Source of the DNA: Shewanella halotolerans
GTDB lineage: Bacteria; Pseudomonadota; Gammaproteobacteria; Enterobacterales; Shewanellaceae
Length of the DNA: 64,000 bases
Assembly (NCBI RefSeq): GCF_019457535.1
Contig: NZ_CP080417.1
Location: forward strand, 1,240,001-1,304,000
Direction of reading: 5' to 3'
Shown: positions 9,240 through 17,327 of the stretch, piece by piece
Position numbering within the stretch: position 1 is the first letter of the stretch
Layout: the number at the start of each line of letters is the position of its first letter
Notes under the pieces: model-generated
The model's database searches: none
What the model was told of the DNA's origin: nothing
What the model saw: only the letters and a program-made list of their open reading frames with translations
Position numbers and translations under genes: made by a program

Positions 9240-9322
9240 TTGGTTTTTTCTCATAGAAGATAGCCGTCACTATTTGGTATTGCTATGATTGAGGCTATTG
9301 CAGCGCTGAAAAGGTTAAATGG

Positions 9323-10213
9323 ATGACTCATAAATTACGCTCGGTCTCGTTAGCGGTGATGACCAGCCTAAGTTTGTTACTAACAGGATGTGTATCGACT
9401 CAACCGGCGGCGACGGCGGAGCAGGGCAAGTTAATGGTTGCCCCGGTTATGCCCGATTATAAGCTCGAGGTGACCCTCGCCAGATTAAACGATATCTTGG
9501 CCTCGGCCGAGCTGACCCCAGAGCAGCGTGCGCGTTTTCATTATGACCGCGGGGTGATCTACGACAGCGTCGGGCTGCGCATCCTGAGTCGCATCGATTT
9601 TCATCAGTCGCTGAAGCTGCAACCCAATCTTGCCGATGCCTATAACTTCATCGGCATCTACTACACCCAGGAAGGGGAGTTTGAGAGCGCCTACGAGGCC
9701 TTCGACGCCGTGCTAGAGCTGTCTCCAGATTATGATTATGCCTATCTCAATCGCGGTATCGCTCTCTATTATGGGCAGCGCGATGAGCTGGCCGTGGCCG
9801 ACATGCAGTCTTTCTATCAGGCCAATGAGCAAGATGGCTACCGCGCGCTTTGGCTCTATATCACCGAGTCGAAACTCGATGGCGAGCAGGCGATGCAGCA
9901 TCTCGCCGCCAATAGAGCCAAACTGGATGACTCACAATGGTCGACCACGCTGGTAGACTTCTATCTGGGTAAGGAGAGCCGCGAGCAGGTGTTTGAGGTG
10001 GCCAAGCAGGGACTGAGCCATCCCAACGAATATGCCGAGCGCCTGTGCGAAGCCTACTTTTATATCGCCAAGATCGCCGAGAAGCAGGGCAATTACAGTG
10101 ACGCCGCGAACTACTTCCGCCTGGCCCTAGCGACCAATATCTATGATTTTGTCGAGCACAGGTATGCCAGAGTCGAGCTGGCGAAGATAAATGAGCTGAT
10201 TGCTCAGCCCTAG
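9323..10213 (+). CDS. nlpI: Lipoprotein NlpI
   Basis: NlpI is an outer-membrane lipoprotein that scaffolds peptidoglycan hydrolases and targets MepS to the protease Prc. The 296 residues start with a lipoprotein signal (MTHKLRSVSLAVMTSLSLLLTG) whose lipobox LLTGC puts the acylated Cys at about residue 23. Tetratricopeptide repeats follow, for example ARFHYDRGVIYDSVGL, ADAYNFIGIYYTQEGEFE and DYAYLNRGIALYYGQRDE between about 70 and 160. Length and position after pnp match E. coli nlpI. A hairpin terminator follows. Confidence 0.95.
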   Translation: MTHKLRSVSLAVMTSLSLLLTGCVSTQPAATAEQGKLMVAPVMPDYKLEVTLARLNDILASAELTPEQRARFHYDRGVIYDSVGLRILSRIDFHQSLKLQPNLADAYNFIGIYYTQEGEFESAYEAFDAVLELSPDYDYAYLNRGIALYYGQRDELAVADMQSFYQANEQDGYRALWLYITESKLDGEQAMQHLAANRAKLDDSQWSTTLVDFYLGKESREQVFEVAKQGLSHPNEYAERLCEAYFYIAKIAEKQGNYSDAANYFRLALATNIYDFVEHRYARVELAKINELIAQP

Positions 10214-10272
10214 TGCCTGGTTTAGGTCAGCCAAGCTGAACGACTCAGCAACTCAGCAACCTATCACTCTAT

Positions 10273-10301
10273 AAGGCTCGCCATTCTCGGCGGGCCTTTT
10301 T
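10273..10301 (+). terminator. nlpI terminator
   Basis: AAGGCTCGCC and GGCGGGCCTT (one T-G wobble) close ATTCTC and lead into TTTTT. Confidence 0.8.
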
Positions 10302-10408
10302 ACTTAGGTTAGCTGCCCGCCTCAGTTCCGCCGCGCTAAACTAGCCATAGGTGAAGCTTGGCGCTATAATTGCCCGCTTTTAACACTCCATCAAATTCGC
10401 AGGTAATC

Positions 10409-11989
10409 ATGTCAGGCTATACAGTTGAAGTCGACAAGCGTCGTACTTTCGCCATCATCTCGCACCCGGATGCGGGTAAAACCACCATCACCGAGAAGGT
10501 CTTGTTGTTCGGACAGGCGTTGCAGAAGGCGGGCACGGTAAAGGGTAAGAAGTCGGGACAGCATGCCAAGTCTGACTGGATGGAGATGGAAAAGGATCGT
10601 GGTATCTCGATTACCACCTCTGTGATGCAATTCCCTTACCGCGAGGCCTTGGTGAACCTGCTGGATACCCCGGGTCACGAAGACTTCTCCGAAGATACCT
10701 ATCGTACGCTGACCGCGGTTGACTCTTGCCTCATGGTGATCGACTCGGCAAAGGGTGTTGAGCAACGCACCATCAAGTTGATGGAAGTCACCCGTCTGCG
10801 TGATACGCCGATCGTGACCTTCATGAACAAACTTGACCGCGATATTCGTGATCCTATCGAGTTGATGGACGAGGTGGAGAACGTACTGAACATCGCCTGT
10901 GCGCCAATTACTTGGCCTATCGGCGCAGGTAAAGAGTTCAAAGGTGTGTACCACCTGCTGCGTGATGAGGTGATCCTCTATCAAAACGGCATGGGTCATA
11001 CCATCCAGGATTCTCGCGTCATCAAGGGCTTGGATAATCCAGAGCTGGATGAGGCGATCGGCAGCTACGCACAAGACCTGCGCGATGAGATGGAGCTGGT
11101 GCTGGGTGCCTCTCATGAGTTTGACCTTGAGGCCTTCCTCAAGGGCGAGCTAACGCCAGTATTCTTCGGTACCGCGCTGGGTAACTTCGGTGTCGACCAT
11201 ATTCTCGACGGTATTGTCGAGTGGGCGCCGCGTCCTCAGCCGCGTGAGTCGGATCAGCGTAATGTTGAGCCCGATGAGCCTAAGTTCAGTGGCTTCGTGT
11301 TTAAGATCCAGGCAAACATGGATCCTAAGCATAGGGACCGCGTCGCCTTTATGCGCGTCTGTTCAGGCCGCTACGAGCAAGGCATGAAGATGCATCACGT
11401 GCGTATAGGTAAAGATGTGAACGTCAGCGATGCGCTTACCTTTATGGCGGGCGATCGTAACCGCGCCGAGGCGGCCTATCCTGGTGACATCATAGGTCTG
11501 CATAACCATGGCACCATACGCATCGGTGATACCTTCACCCAAGGCGAGAAGCTTCGTTTCACTGGTGTGCCTAACTTCGCACCTGAGATGTTCCGTCGTA
11601 TCAGGCTGAAAGATCCCCTGAAGCAGAAGCAGCTGCTCAAGGGACTGGTACAGTTGTCAGAAGAAGGTGCGGTGCAGGTGTTCCGTCCGCTCGACTCTAA
11701 CGACCTGATTGTAGGCGCCGTGGGGGTGCTGCAGTTCGAAGTGGTTGTGCAGCGCCTCAAGAGTGAATACAAGGTTGAGGCTATCTACGAGGCGATCAGC
11801 GTAGCAACGGCGCGCTGGGTTTACAGCAAAGATGCCAAGAAGCTGGAGGAGTTTAAGCGTAAATGCAGCAACAACCTGGCACTCGATGGTGGCGATAACC
11901 TTACCTATGTGGCGCCGACTATGGTGAATCTGAATCTGTCGATGGAACGTTATCCCGACATAGAGTTCGCTAAGACCCGCGAAAACTAA
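10409..11989 (+). CDS. prfC: Peptide chain release factor 3
   Basis: RF3 is the GTPase that recycles RF1/RF2 from the ribosome after peptide release. The 526-residue protein has an EF-G-like G domain: SHPDAGKTTITEKVL (P-loop), DTPGHEDFSEDTYR and MNKLDRDIRDP, then domain 2 (about 300-400) and the C-terminal domain ending in DIEFAKTREN. The ATG at 10409 is chosen because MSGYTVEVDKRRTFAIISHPD matches the normal RF3 N-terminus and AGGT lies upstream; an earlier in-frame start adds unrelated residues. It stands alone with a strong terminator after it. Confidence 0.97.
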   Translation: MSGYTVEVDKRRTFAIISHPDAGKTTITEKVLLFGQALQKAGTVKGKKSGQHAKSDWMEMEKDRGISITTSVMQFPYREALVNLLDTPGHEDFSEDTYRTLTAVDSCLMVIDSAKGVEQRTIKLMEVTRLRDTPIVTFMNKLDRDIRDPIELMDEVENVLNIACAPITWPIGAGKEFKGVYHLLRDEVILYQNGMGHTIQDSRVIKGLDNPELDEAIGSYAQDLRDEMELVLGASHEFDLEAFLKGELTPVFFGTALGNFGVDHILDGIVEWAPRPQPRESDQRNVEPDEPKFSGFVFKIQANMDPKHRDRVAFMRVCSGRYEQGMKMHHVRIGKDVNVSDALTFMAGDRNRAEAAYPGDIIGLHNHGTIRIGDTFTQGEKLRFTGVPNFAPEMFRRIRLKDPLKQKQLLKGLVQLSEEGAVQVFRPLDSNDLIVGAVGVLQFEVVVQRLKSEYKVEAIYEAISVATARWVYSKDAKKLEEFKRKCSNNLALDGGDNLTYVAPTMVNLNLSMERYPDIEFAKTREN

Positions 11990-11995
11990 TCAAAT

Positions 11996-12022
11996 GAAAA
12001 AGCAGCCTAGGCTGCTTTTTTT
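11996..12022 (+). terminator. prfC terminator
   Basis: AAAAAGCAGCC, a TA loop and GGCTGCTTTTTTT make a strong intrinsic terminator 8 bp after the prfC stop. Confidence 0.92.
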
Positions 12023-12053
12023 ATGCACATTTTTTGAGCCCTTCAGTATAGTA

Positions 12054-12214
12054 ATACCAATCGTAGTAAATAATTGATCATTCTAGCTTGTTAAAACGTC
12101 CGATAACGGCGTTATTATTTTGATTGTAGAACAACTACTCATCGAAAAATTCTGCCTCGTTCTCGAACGTTTTTCCTTCGCTATTTCTGATCTCTCACTT
12201 ACTGTGATTGGTAT
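12054..12214 (-). mobile_element. MITE-like repeat, copy 2
   Basis: Second 161-bp copy of the element at 2725-2885, in the opposite orientation. It begins ATACCAATCGTAGTAAAT and ends ACTTACTGTGATTGGTAT. It is flanked on both sides by TA (12052-12053 and 12215-12216), consistent with a TA target duplication. The interior shares GGCAGAATTTTTCGAT and CTACAATCAAAA (reverse strand) with copy 1. It lies just before the DUF5363-like gene and may supply or disrupt its promoter. Confidence 0.87.
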
Positions 12215-12241
12215 TAAGAGCCATTGAAGTGAGGAGTTAAG

Positions 12242-12520
12242 ATGATAGTCAAATGGTGGCGGGCCTATATCGCCTGGTGCGATCGTATGGGCCTCACGCC
12301 TGAGAATCAACGCTGCTGCGCGCCCAAGCTGAGCGATCCCCATTTAGATAAACCAGAGTTGGATGCTCCTGAGTTAGGTAAGCCCGAGTTAGATAAACCA
12401 GAGTTGAAGGACTCAAATTTAAACTTAAACTCCCTAGAGGAGCAAGAGCCTCAGCAAGCCCTTCAAGAATCTAAAGAATCTCAAGCGCCTAGGGCCAAAG
12501 CCGATGATGTCAGCCGCTGA
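12242..12520 (+). CDS. DUF5363-like small protein with KPELD repeats
   Basis: A 92-residue protein of unknown function. Its first 30 residues (WWRAYIAWCDRMGLTPE, then RCC) resemble the short DUF5363 family, found next to TatD-type genes in related bacteria; that assignment is from memory of the family pattern. Residues 35-54 are four pentapeptides LDKPE/LDAPE/LGKPE/LDKPE and the rest is a Gln/Glu/Lys/Ser-rich, probably disordered tail. There is no signal peptide. GTGAGGAG lies upstream of the ATG. The last 17 bases overlap the start of the downstream TatD-family gene, so the two are likely co-translated. Confidence 0.7.
   Translation: MIVKWWRAYIAWCDRMGLTPENQRCCAPKLSDPHLDKPELDAPELGKPELDKPELKDSNLNLNSLEEQEPQQALQESKESQAPRAKADDVSR
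12344..12403 (+). repeat. 15-bp tandem repeat inside the DUF5363-like gene
   Basis: Four in-frame units of 15 bp encode LDKPE, LDAPE, LGKPE and LDKPE. Units 1 and 4 share TTAGATAAACCAGAG. Copy number can change without shifting the frame. Confidence 0.85.
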
Positions 12521-13334
12521 TAATCGAGACGGTGACGTCGGCGCTAATCGCCTAACCGTTATCGACAGTCATGTGCATCTGGATTTCGACGAATTTGATG
12601 CTGCGCGTGAGCTGCTTGTCGCGAGACTCAAGGCCAATGGCCTCAAAGATGCGGTGATCCCAGGTGTCAGTGCCAGTCAATGGCCTAAGCTGCAGGCGGT
12701 CGCCAGCCGCTACGGATTTCACTACAGTCTTGGGGTGCATCCCTGGTATTGCACGCCAGATTGGCGGCAAGATATTGAAAACTTGTCTAAACTGCTTGAT
12801 GAGCGAGGCGGTGATCCTAAGTTGGTAGCCATCGGCGAGTGTGGATTAGACGCCTTACATAAAGCTTCCTGGGAGGCTCAGCTTCCCTGTTTCGAGGCGC
12901 AACTGCAGTTGGCCCAGCAATACGATTTGCCGGTGATTTTGCATAGCGTCAAGGCCCACAACGAGGTGCTGGCGTTACTCAAGCGCTACCCGCTAGCAAG
13001 AGGAGGTGTGATACATGGCTTTTATGGCTCGATGCAGCTGGCTCAGCGTTATGTGGATGCGGGGTATTACCTAGGTATTGGGCATCTGTTGCTGGAGGAA
13101 AAAGCGAAAAAATTGCAAGAAACCCTTGTCAAGTTACCGTTAGAACATCTGGTGATCGAGACTGATTTAGCCCTGGTTTCCCAGGTGAAAAAGTCGGACT
13201 TTGCCGATAAAACCGGCGGATCCAGCTTAATTTTGCATTTGCTAATTGAGAAAATCGCTAAATTGCAAAAAAAATCTAACGTTCTGGTATCAGAACAAGT
13301 GTTCCTAAATACACTGCAACTCTTTGACCTCTAG
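12504..13334 (+). CDS. TatD/YjjV-family metal-dependent hydrolase
   Basis: A 276-residue TIM-barrel hydrolase of the TatD deoxyribonuclease family. Visible motifs are the metal-binding DSHVHLDF (about 21-28), the GVHPWY strand, AIGECGLDALH with the conserved Glu, PVILHSVKAHNEVL, GVIHGFYGS and VIETDLAL near 220, where the Asp is a metal ligand. It is closest in style to E. coli YjjV rather than TatD itself. Family members have 3'-5' exonuclease or esterase-like activities; the substrate here is not known. It overlaps the preceding small gene by 17 bases and probably depends on its translation. Confidence 0.88.
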   Translation: MMSAADNRDGDVGANRLTVIDSHVHLDFDEFDAARELLVARLKANGLKDAVIPGVSASQWPKLQAVASRYGFHYSLGVHPWYCTPDWRQDIENLSKLLDERGGDPKLVAIGECGLDALHKASWEAQLPCFEAQLQLAQQYDLPVILHSVKAHNEVLALLKRYPLARGGVIHGFYGSMQLAQRYVDAGYYLGIGHLLLEEKAKKLQETLVKLPLEHLVIETDLALVSQVKKSDFADKTGGSSLILHLLIEKIAKLQKKSNVLVSEQVFLNTLQLFDL

Positions 13335-13511
13335 TTTATTTTTGAAAAAACAGATGTTAATCGCACCAAGTTTTTTTTGTAACACCTTGAAATAAAACTT
13401 CAAAAACTTGATCAAAACGACGATTTTAACCATTCGGTCGGGTATAATCTGACGGTGAAAAAGGTTGGTTAACAACATAATTAAAAAGTATTAACAATAG
13501 GGTGATGGTTA

Positions 13512-14771
13512 ATGGATATTTTAATGAGTTTAGTAGGGGTGGTCGTCCTACTCGCGATAGGTTTTTTGCTTTCTAACAACAAAAAAGCTATCAACATGCG
13601 TACCGTATTTGGTGCACTTGCGATTCAGGCATTCTTTGCAGGTTTCGTACTGTACGTACCTATCGGTAAAGACATTCTAAAAAGTGTTTCAGATGGCGTA
13701 TCTAGCGTTATCGGTTACGCACAAAACGGTATCGGCTTCCTGTTTGGCGATCTGGCTAACTTCAAAGTGGGCTTCATCTTCGCTATCAACGTACTGCCTG
13801 TTATCGTCTTCTTCTCATCGCTGATCGCGGTACTTTACTACCTGGGCATCATGCAGTGGATCATCCGTATCATCGGTGGTGGTCTGCAGAAAGCTCTGGG
13901 TACTAGCCGTACTGAGTCTATGTCAGCGACTGCTAACATCTTCGTTGGTCAAACTGAAGCACCTCTGGTTGTTCGTCCATTCATCGCGACTATGACTCAA
14001 TCTGAGCTGTTCGCTATCATGGTGGGTGGTCTAGCCTCTATCGCTGGCTCAGTATTGGCTGGTTACGCGCAGATGGGTGTACCTATCGAGTACCTAGTTG
14101 CTGCATCATTCATGGCTGCACCAGGTGGTCTATTGATGGCTAAGCTAATGCATCCAGAAACAGAGAAAACTGTTAACGAAATGGATGAGCTGCCAGAAGA
14201 TCCAGACAAGCCAGCTAACGTACTTGACGCTGCTGCTGCCGGTGCTTCATCTGGTATGCACCTAGCCCTGAACGTTGGTGCTATGCTGCTAGCCTTCGTT
14301 GGTCTGATTGCGATGATCAACGGTATTATCGGTGGCGTAACTGGTCTGTTCGGTGCTGAAGGTATCACCCTAGAGCTGATCCTTGGTTACATCTTCATGC
14401 CACTTGCATTCCTAATCGGTGTGCCTTGGAACGAAGCGCTTATCGCAGGTTCTTTCATCGGTCAGAAGATCGTTGTTAACGAATTCGTTGCTTACCTGAA
14501 CTTTGCTCCATACCTGAAAGACGTTGCTGACGGTGGTCTGCTAGTTGAAGCGACTAACGCTGTAATGAGTGACAGAACTAAGGCAATCATTTCATTCGCT
14601 CTGTGTGGTTTCGCGAACCTGTCTTCTATCGCGATTCTACTGGGTGGTCTAGGTGCAATGGCTCCTACCCGTCGCCACGACCTAGCTAAGCTTGGTATCC
14701 GTGCGGTAGTAGCTGGCTCTCTAGCTAACCTAATGAGTGCTACGCTAGCGGGTCTGTTCCTAGCGTTATAA
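13512..14771 (+). CDS. nupC: NupC-type nucleoside/cation symporter
   Basis: A 419-residue inner-membrane transporter of the concentrative nucleoside transporter family, which takes up nucleosides with protons or sodium. The family signature is clear: an N-terminal helix region, a nucleoside-recognition (gate) segment (FIFAINVLPVIVFFSSLIAVLYYLG), GTSRTESMSATANIFVGQTEAPL near 130-155 and the C-terminal FALCGFANLSSIAILLGGLG. A TATAAT -10 sequence lies at 13443-13448; no convincing -35 accompanies it. It heads the nucleoside cluster that continues with the outer-membrane channel and deoCABD, giving a complete path from outside the cell to the deoxyribose and base products. Confidence 0.95.
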   Translation: MDILMSLVGVVVLLAIGFLLSNNKKAINMRTVFGALAIQAFFAGFVLYVPIGKDILKSVSDGVSSVIGYAQNGIGFLFGDLANFKVGFIFAINVLPVIVFFSSLIAVLYYLGIMQWIIRIIGGGLQKALGTSRTESMSATANIFVGQTEAPLVVRPFIATMTQSELFAIMVGGLASIAGSVLAGYAQMGVPIEYLVAASFMAAPGGLLMAKLMHPETEKTVNEMDELPEDPDKPANVLDAAAAGASSGMHLALNVGAMLLAFVGLIAMINGIIGGVTGLFGAEGITLELILGYIFMPLAFLIGVPWNEALIAGSFIGQKIVVNEFVAYLNFAPYLKDVADGGLLVEATNAVMSDRTKAIISFALCGFANLSSIAILLGGLGAMAPTRRHDLAKLGIRAVVAGSLANLMSATLAGLFLAL

Positions 14772-15112
14772 GTCTCAGGAAATTCCTTGGGGGGATGCCC
14801 CTGAACGACGACTCTGCCCAGCAGGGCAGAGTCAGCGTTAACTCAACCATTTTTCAACATATTAGTAACAAGATGACTATTTATCACAGCCGTTGATGCT
14901 TAGTCATGGGTAGATAAACTTCCAGCTGGCCGGTGATAAAACGCCAATATCAGTGATAAATCAGAAGTTTGTTTTAGTGTTAGAATATTGTGTTCGCATT
15001 TCTACATTAATTATATTGTGATTTAATACAATTTGAGTAAAATGCGGCGCCGACAAAGAAAGAAACGCTGACTCGTAAAGAGCAGTAAAACCATAAAATA
15101 ATGGGGTTGATG
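14772..15112 (+). other. nupC-tsx spacer with strong hairpin
   Basis: The 341-bp spacer holds no gene. At 14810-14833 GACTCTGCCC and GGGCAGAGTC close AGCA, a very stable hairpin without a T-run, probably the nupC mRNA 3' end. AT-rich DNA before the channel gene includes an imperfect palindrome ATTGT-GATTTAAT-ACAAT (15015-15032) that could bind a regulator such as CRP, though it is not a good CRP match. Confidence 0.6.
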
Positions 15113-15946
15113 ATGAAAAACGTTAAAACTTTAGCTTTAGCCGCTACCGCAGTAGCAGCAATGTCTAGCAGTGCTTTTGCAGCAGATCGTTCAGATCTAT
15201 ATGCTACCGACTACAAGTGGATGCAGTTCAATGCTATGTACTCTGTAGACGAGCTACCAAGCTCAGGTGCAAGCGGACACAACTACCTAGAGATGGAATT
15301 CGGCGGCCGTAAAGGTATCGTTGATCTATACGGTTATGTTGACGTGTTCAACCTAGGCAACGAAAAAGCTGGCGACAAGGCACAAGGTTCTGGCGCTAGC
15401 AAGATGTTCATGAAGTTTAACCCACGCTTCTCTCTAGATGCGATCACTGGTAAAGACCTGTCTTTCGGTCCAGTTCAAGAACTGTACTTCTCAACTCTGT
15501 TCAACTGGGGTGGCGGAGCTATCGGTGAAGACGTAAACGCGACTTTCTGGGGTATCGGTGCTGACGTAAACGTGCCTTGGTTAGGCAAAACCGGCATGAA
15601 CCTATACGCTCACTACGACCTGAACAAGAAAGAGTGGAACGGTTACCAGTTCTCTGCTAACTGGTTCAAGCCTTTCTACTTCTTCGAAAACAAGAGCTTC
15701 CTATCTTTCCAAGGTTATGTTGATTGGCAGTTCGGTGGTGACGAAGATATGGGTAACGAGTTCGTTCCTATGTCTGACAACGGTGGTGCAGCCTTCTTCG
15801 GTCTGTACTGGCACTCTGACAAGTATGCACTTGGCTATGGTCTGAAAGGCTACAAAGACGTTTACCTGCTGAAAGATGGCGCTGGTATCGTTGGCCTGGA
15901 AACCACTGGTTGGGGTCACTACTTCACCGCAACTTACAAGTTCTAA
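15113..15946 (+). CDS. Tsx/OmpK-type nucleoside-specific outer-membrane channel
   Basis: Outer-membrane beta-barrel of the Tsx-type nucleoside channel family (277 residues from this start). A Sec signal peptide, MKNVKTLALAATAVAAMSS ending SAFA, is followed by a mature protein rich in aromatic, alternating strands (DLYATDYKWMQFNAMY, FGGRKGIVDLYGYVDVFNL) and ending in YFTATYKF, the terminal Phe expected by the BAM machinery. TGGGG lies six bases before the ATG at 15113, which gives a typical signal peptide; ATGs at 15101 and 15110 are alternatives. Placement between nupC and deoC supports nucleoside uptake. Confidence 0.9.
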   Translation: MKNVKTLALAATAVAAMSSSAFAADRSDLYATDYKWMQFNAMYSVDELPSSGASGHNYLEMEFGGRKGIVDLYGYVDVFNLGNEKAGDKAQGSGASKMFMKFNPRFSLDAITGKDLSFGPVQELYFSTLFNWGGGAIGEDVNATFWGIGADVNVPWLGKTGMNLYAHYDLNKKEWNGYQFSANWFKPFYFFENKSFLSFQGYVDWQFGGDEDMGNEFVPMSDNGGAAFFGLYWHSDKYALGYGLKGYKDVYLLKDGAGIVGLETTGWGHYFTATYKF

Positions 15947-15966
15947 ATTTAGAATTTGTAGGCTTG

Positions 15967-15988
15967 GGAGCCGCCTGAAGGCGGCTCC
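15967..15988 (+). terminator. Hairpin after the Tsx-type gene
   Basis: GGAGCCGCC (15967-15975) and GGCGGCTCC (15980-15988) close TGAA. The downstream sequence is pyrimidine-rich (TCATCTCTCTCT) rather than a pure T-run, so termination may be partial. Confidence 0.65.
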
Positions 15989-16396
15989 TCATCTCTCTCT
16001 TAGGTTTGTCATGATTGTTTAACCTAAGTGAGTAATCTTTATCTAAGCATGGACTATATTAATAGAGCTTGTTTACATAAAGGTTAGTAGTTTTACGCGC
16101 TAAAAAGGATTTTTCGCGGAAAGGCTGGAACACTACTCTACAAAGTATAATTACTTAGTTCCCCCTTCCCGGTCTTCAAGGATTCAAGTCGTGACCCTTG
16201 TGTCAGGATCGCCGCTGGTTTCACCAGGGCATTGAATACCTGAATTAGTAAACTTGTTGTGTCGTACCGATAAAACTAGTTTACGGCAACGCCTGAAGGC
16301 CCGGCCATAAATATAATCAGAAGATGCCAACTCTAGGTGCTGCCATACGTCGATTTCTTGTTTCTGAATTTATAATTTACGTTTCGGAGAGCTAAT
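15989..16396 (+). promoter_or_regulatory. Long structured leader region upstream of deoC
   Basis: About 400 bp without an open frame of note. Between 16180 and 16300 several helices can form in series: ATTCAA (16182-16187) with TTGAAT (16232-16237) enclosing TGAC/GTCA (16192-16195, 16202-16205) and CTGGT/ACCAG (16215-16219, 16223-16227), then GTAAACT (16248-16254) with AGTTTAC (16278-16284), then GCC-TGAA-GGC (16291-16300). This looks like a three-way junction followed by hairpins. It matches no riboswitch that can be recognised by eye. It may be a cis-regulatory leader for deoCABD or a small RNA. Confidence 0.4.
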
Positions 16397-17170
16397 ATGA
16401 GTGATTTAAAAAAAGCAGCACAGAAAGCCATTGAGCTGATGGATCTGACGACCCTGAACGATGACGATACCGATCAGAAAGTGATTGAGTTATGTTATAA
16501 GGCTAAGACGCCTGCGGGTAACACAGCTGCAATCTGTATCTATCCTCGTTTTATTCCTATCGCTCGTAAGACCCTGAATGAAATGGGTTGTGAAGAGATC
16601 AAAATCGCTACAGTCACCAACTTCCCCCATGGTAACGATGATATCGCGATCGCCGTGCTAGAGACGCGTGCCGCCGTTGCCTATGGTGCCGATGAAGTTG
16701 ACGTAGTATTCCCATACCGTGCCCTGATGGAAGGCAACGAAACCGTAGGCTATGAGCTGGTTAAAGCTTGTAAAGAAGCCTGTGGTGACGACGTACTGCT
16801 GAAGGTGATCATCGAGTCTGGCGTACTGCAAGACCCAGCGCTTATCCGCAAGGCCTCTGAGCTGTCTATCGACGCCGGCGCCGACTTCATCAAGACCTCT
16901 ACCGGTAAAGTGGAAGTAAACGCCACCTTAGAGGCCGCCGAGATCATGATGACAGTTATCGCCGAGAAGAACCCTAAAGTTGGTTTCAAACCAGCCGGTG
17001 GCGTGCGTGATGCTGCAGCCGCAGAAGAGTTCTTAGGTGTTGCTGAGCGTCTGCTAGGCAAGGGCTGGGCAACTCCACGTACCTTCCGTTTCGGAGCGTC
17101 TAGCCTGCTAAACAACCTGCTACACACCCTGGAATTGGCCGAAGCGCCTAAGGGTCCTCAAGGTTACTAA
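16397..17170 (+). CDS. deoC: Deoxyribose-phosphate aldolase
   Basis: DeoC splits 2-deoxyribose-5-phosphate into acetaldehyde and glyceraldehyde-3-phosphate. The 257 residues form a TIM barrel with the class I aldolase signature: MDLTTLNDDDT, YGADEVDVVFPYRAL, LLKVIIESGVL and the Schiff-base loop DFIKTSTGK near 165-173, then VGFKPAGGVRD with the second conserved Lys. CGGAGAGC precedes the ATG. It is the first gene of deoCABD and has a long 5' leader. Regulation by DeoR/CytR-type repressors is known in enterics, but no operator can be assigned here. Confidence 0.97.
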   Translation: MSDLKKAAQKAIELMDLTTLNDDDTDQKVIELCYKAKTPAGNTAAICIYPRFIPIARKTLNEMGCEEIKIATVTNFPHGNDDIAIAVLETRAAVAYGADEVDVVFPYRALMEGNETVGYELVKACKEACGDDVLLKVIIESGVLQDPALIRKASELSIDAGADFIKTSTGKVEVNATLEAAEIMMTVIAEKNPKVGFKPAGGVRDAAAAEEFLGVAERLLGKGWATPRTFRFGASSLLNNLLHTLELAEAPKGPQGY

Positions 17171-17218
17171 GCGACGCGGTTAGCTTTATTAGTTAAGTGT
17201 GATCTAAATCTATTTGAT

Positions 17219-17269
17219 AACGCCAAAACTTGTATATATTGTTCGTAATTAAATTACGGTTTTGGCGTT
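17219..17269 (+). promoter_or_regulatory. Nested inverted repeats in the deoC-deoA spacer
   Basis: Outer arms AACGCCAAAAC (17219-17229) and GTTTTGGCGTT (17259-17269) are a perfect 11-bp inverted repeat. Inside, directly abutting the right arm, is the perfect palindrome CGTAATT-A-AATTACG (17244-17258). In RNA this makes a long branched hairpin; in DNA it could be a regulator site. There is no T-run, so it is not a standard terminator. Confidence 0.7.
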
Positions 17270-17280
17270 AAATAAGAGAA

Positions 17281-17312
17281 TTTGTCACTCAAATACGATT
17301 TTTTGTGACAAA
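17281..17312 (+). promoter_or_regulatory. Inverted repeat just before the deoA ribosome site
   Basis: TTTGTCAC (17281-17288) and GTGACAAA (17305-17312) are 8-bp perfect arms separated by 16 bases. The right arm ends four bases before GGAGG (17316-17320). It could be an operator or an mRNA stem next to the deoA ribosome-binding site. Confidence 0.5.
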
Positions 17313-17327
17313 TTTGGAGGCAGTACC

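Noticed and set aside
10412..11116. Antisense open frame of 234 codons inside prfC
   Set aside because: Shadow of RF3 coding sequence; composition typical of reverse-frame reading.
15015..15032. ATTGTGATTTAATACAAT as a CRP site upstream of the Tsx-type gene
   Set aside because: Only one TGTGA half-site fits; the other half does not match TCACA at the right spacing, so it is mentioned only as a palindrome.
16150..16245. Minus strand of the deoC leader has GGTGAAACC and GAAGACCGG, slightly like a cobalamin riboswitch
   Set aside because: The order and core bases do not fit, and no gene is correctly placed on that strand.
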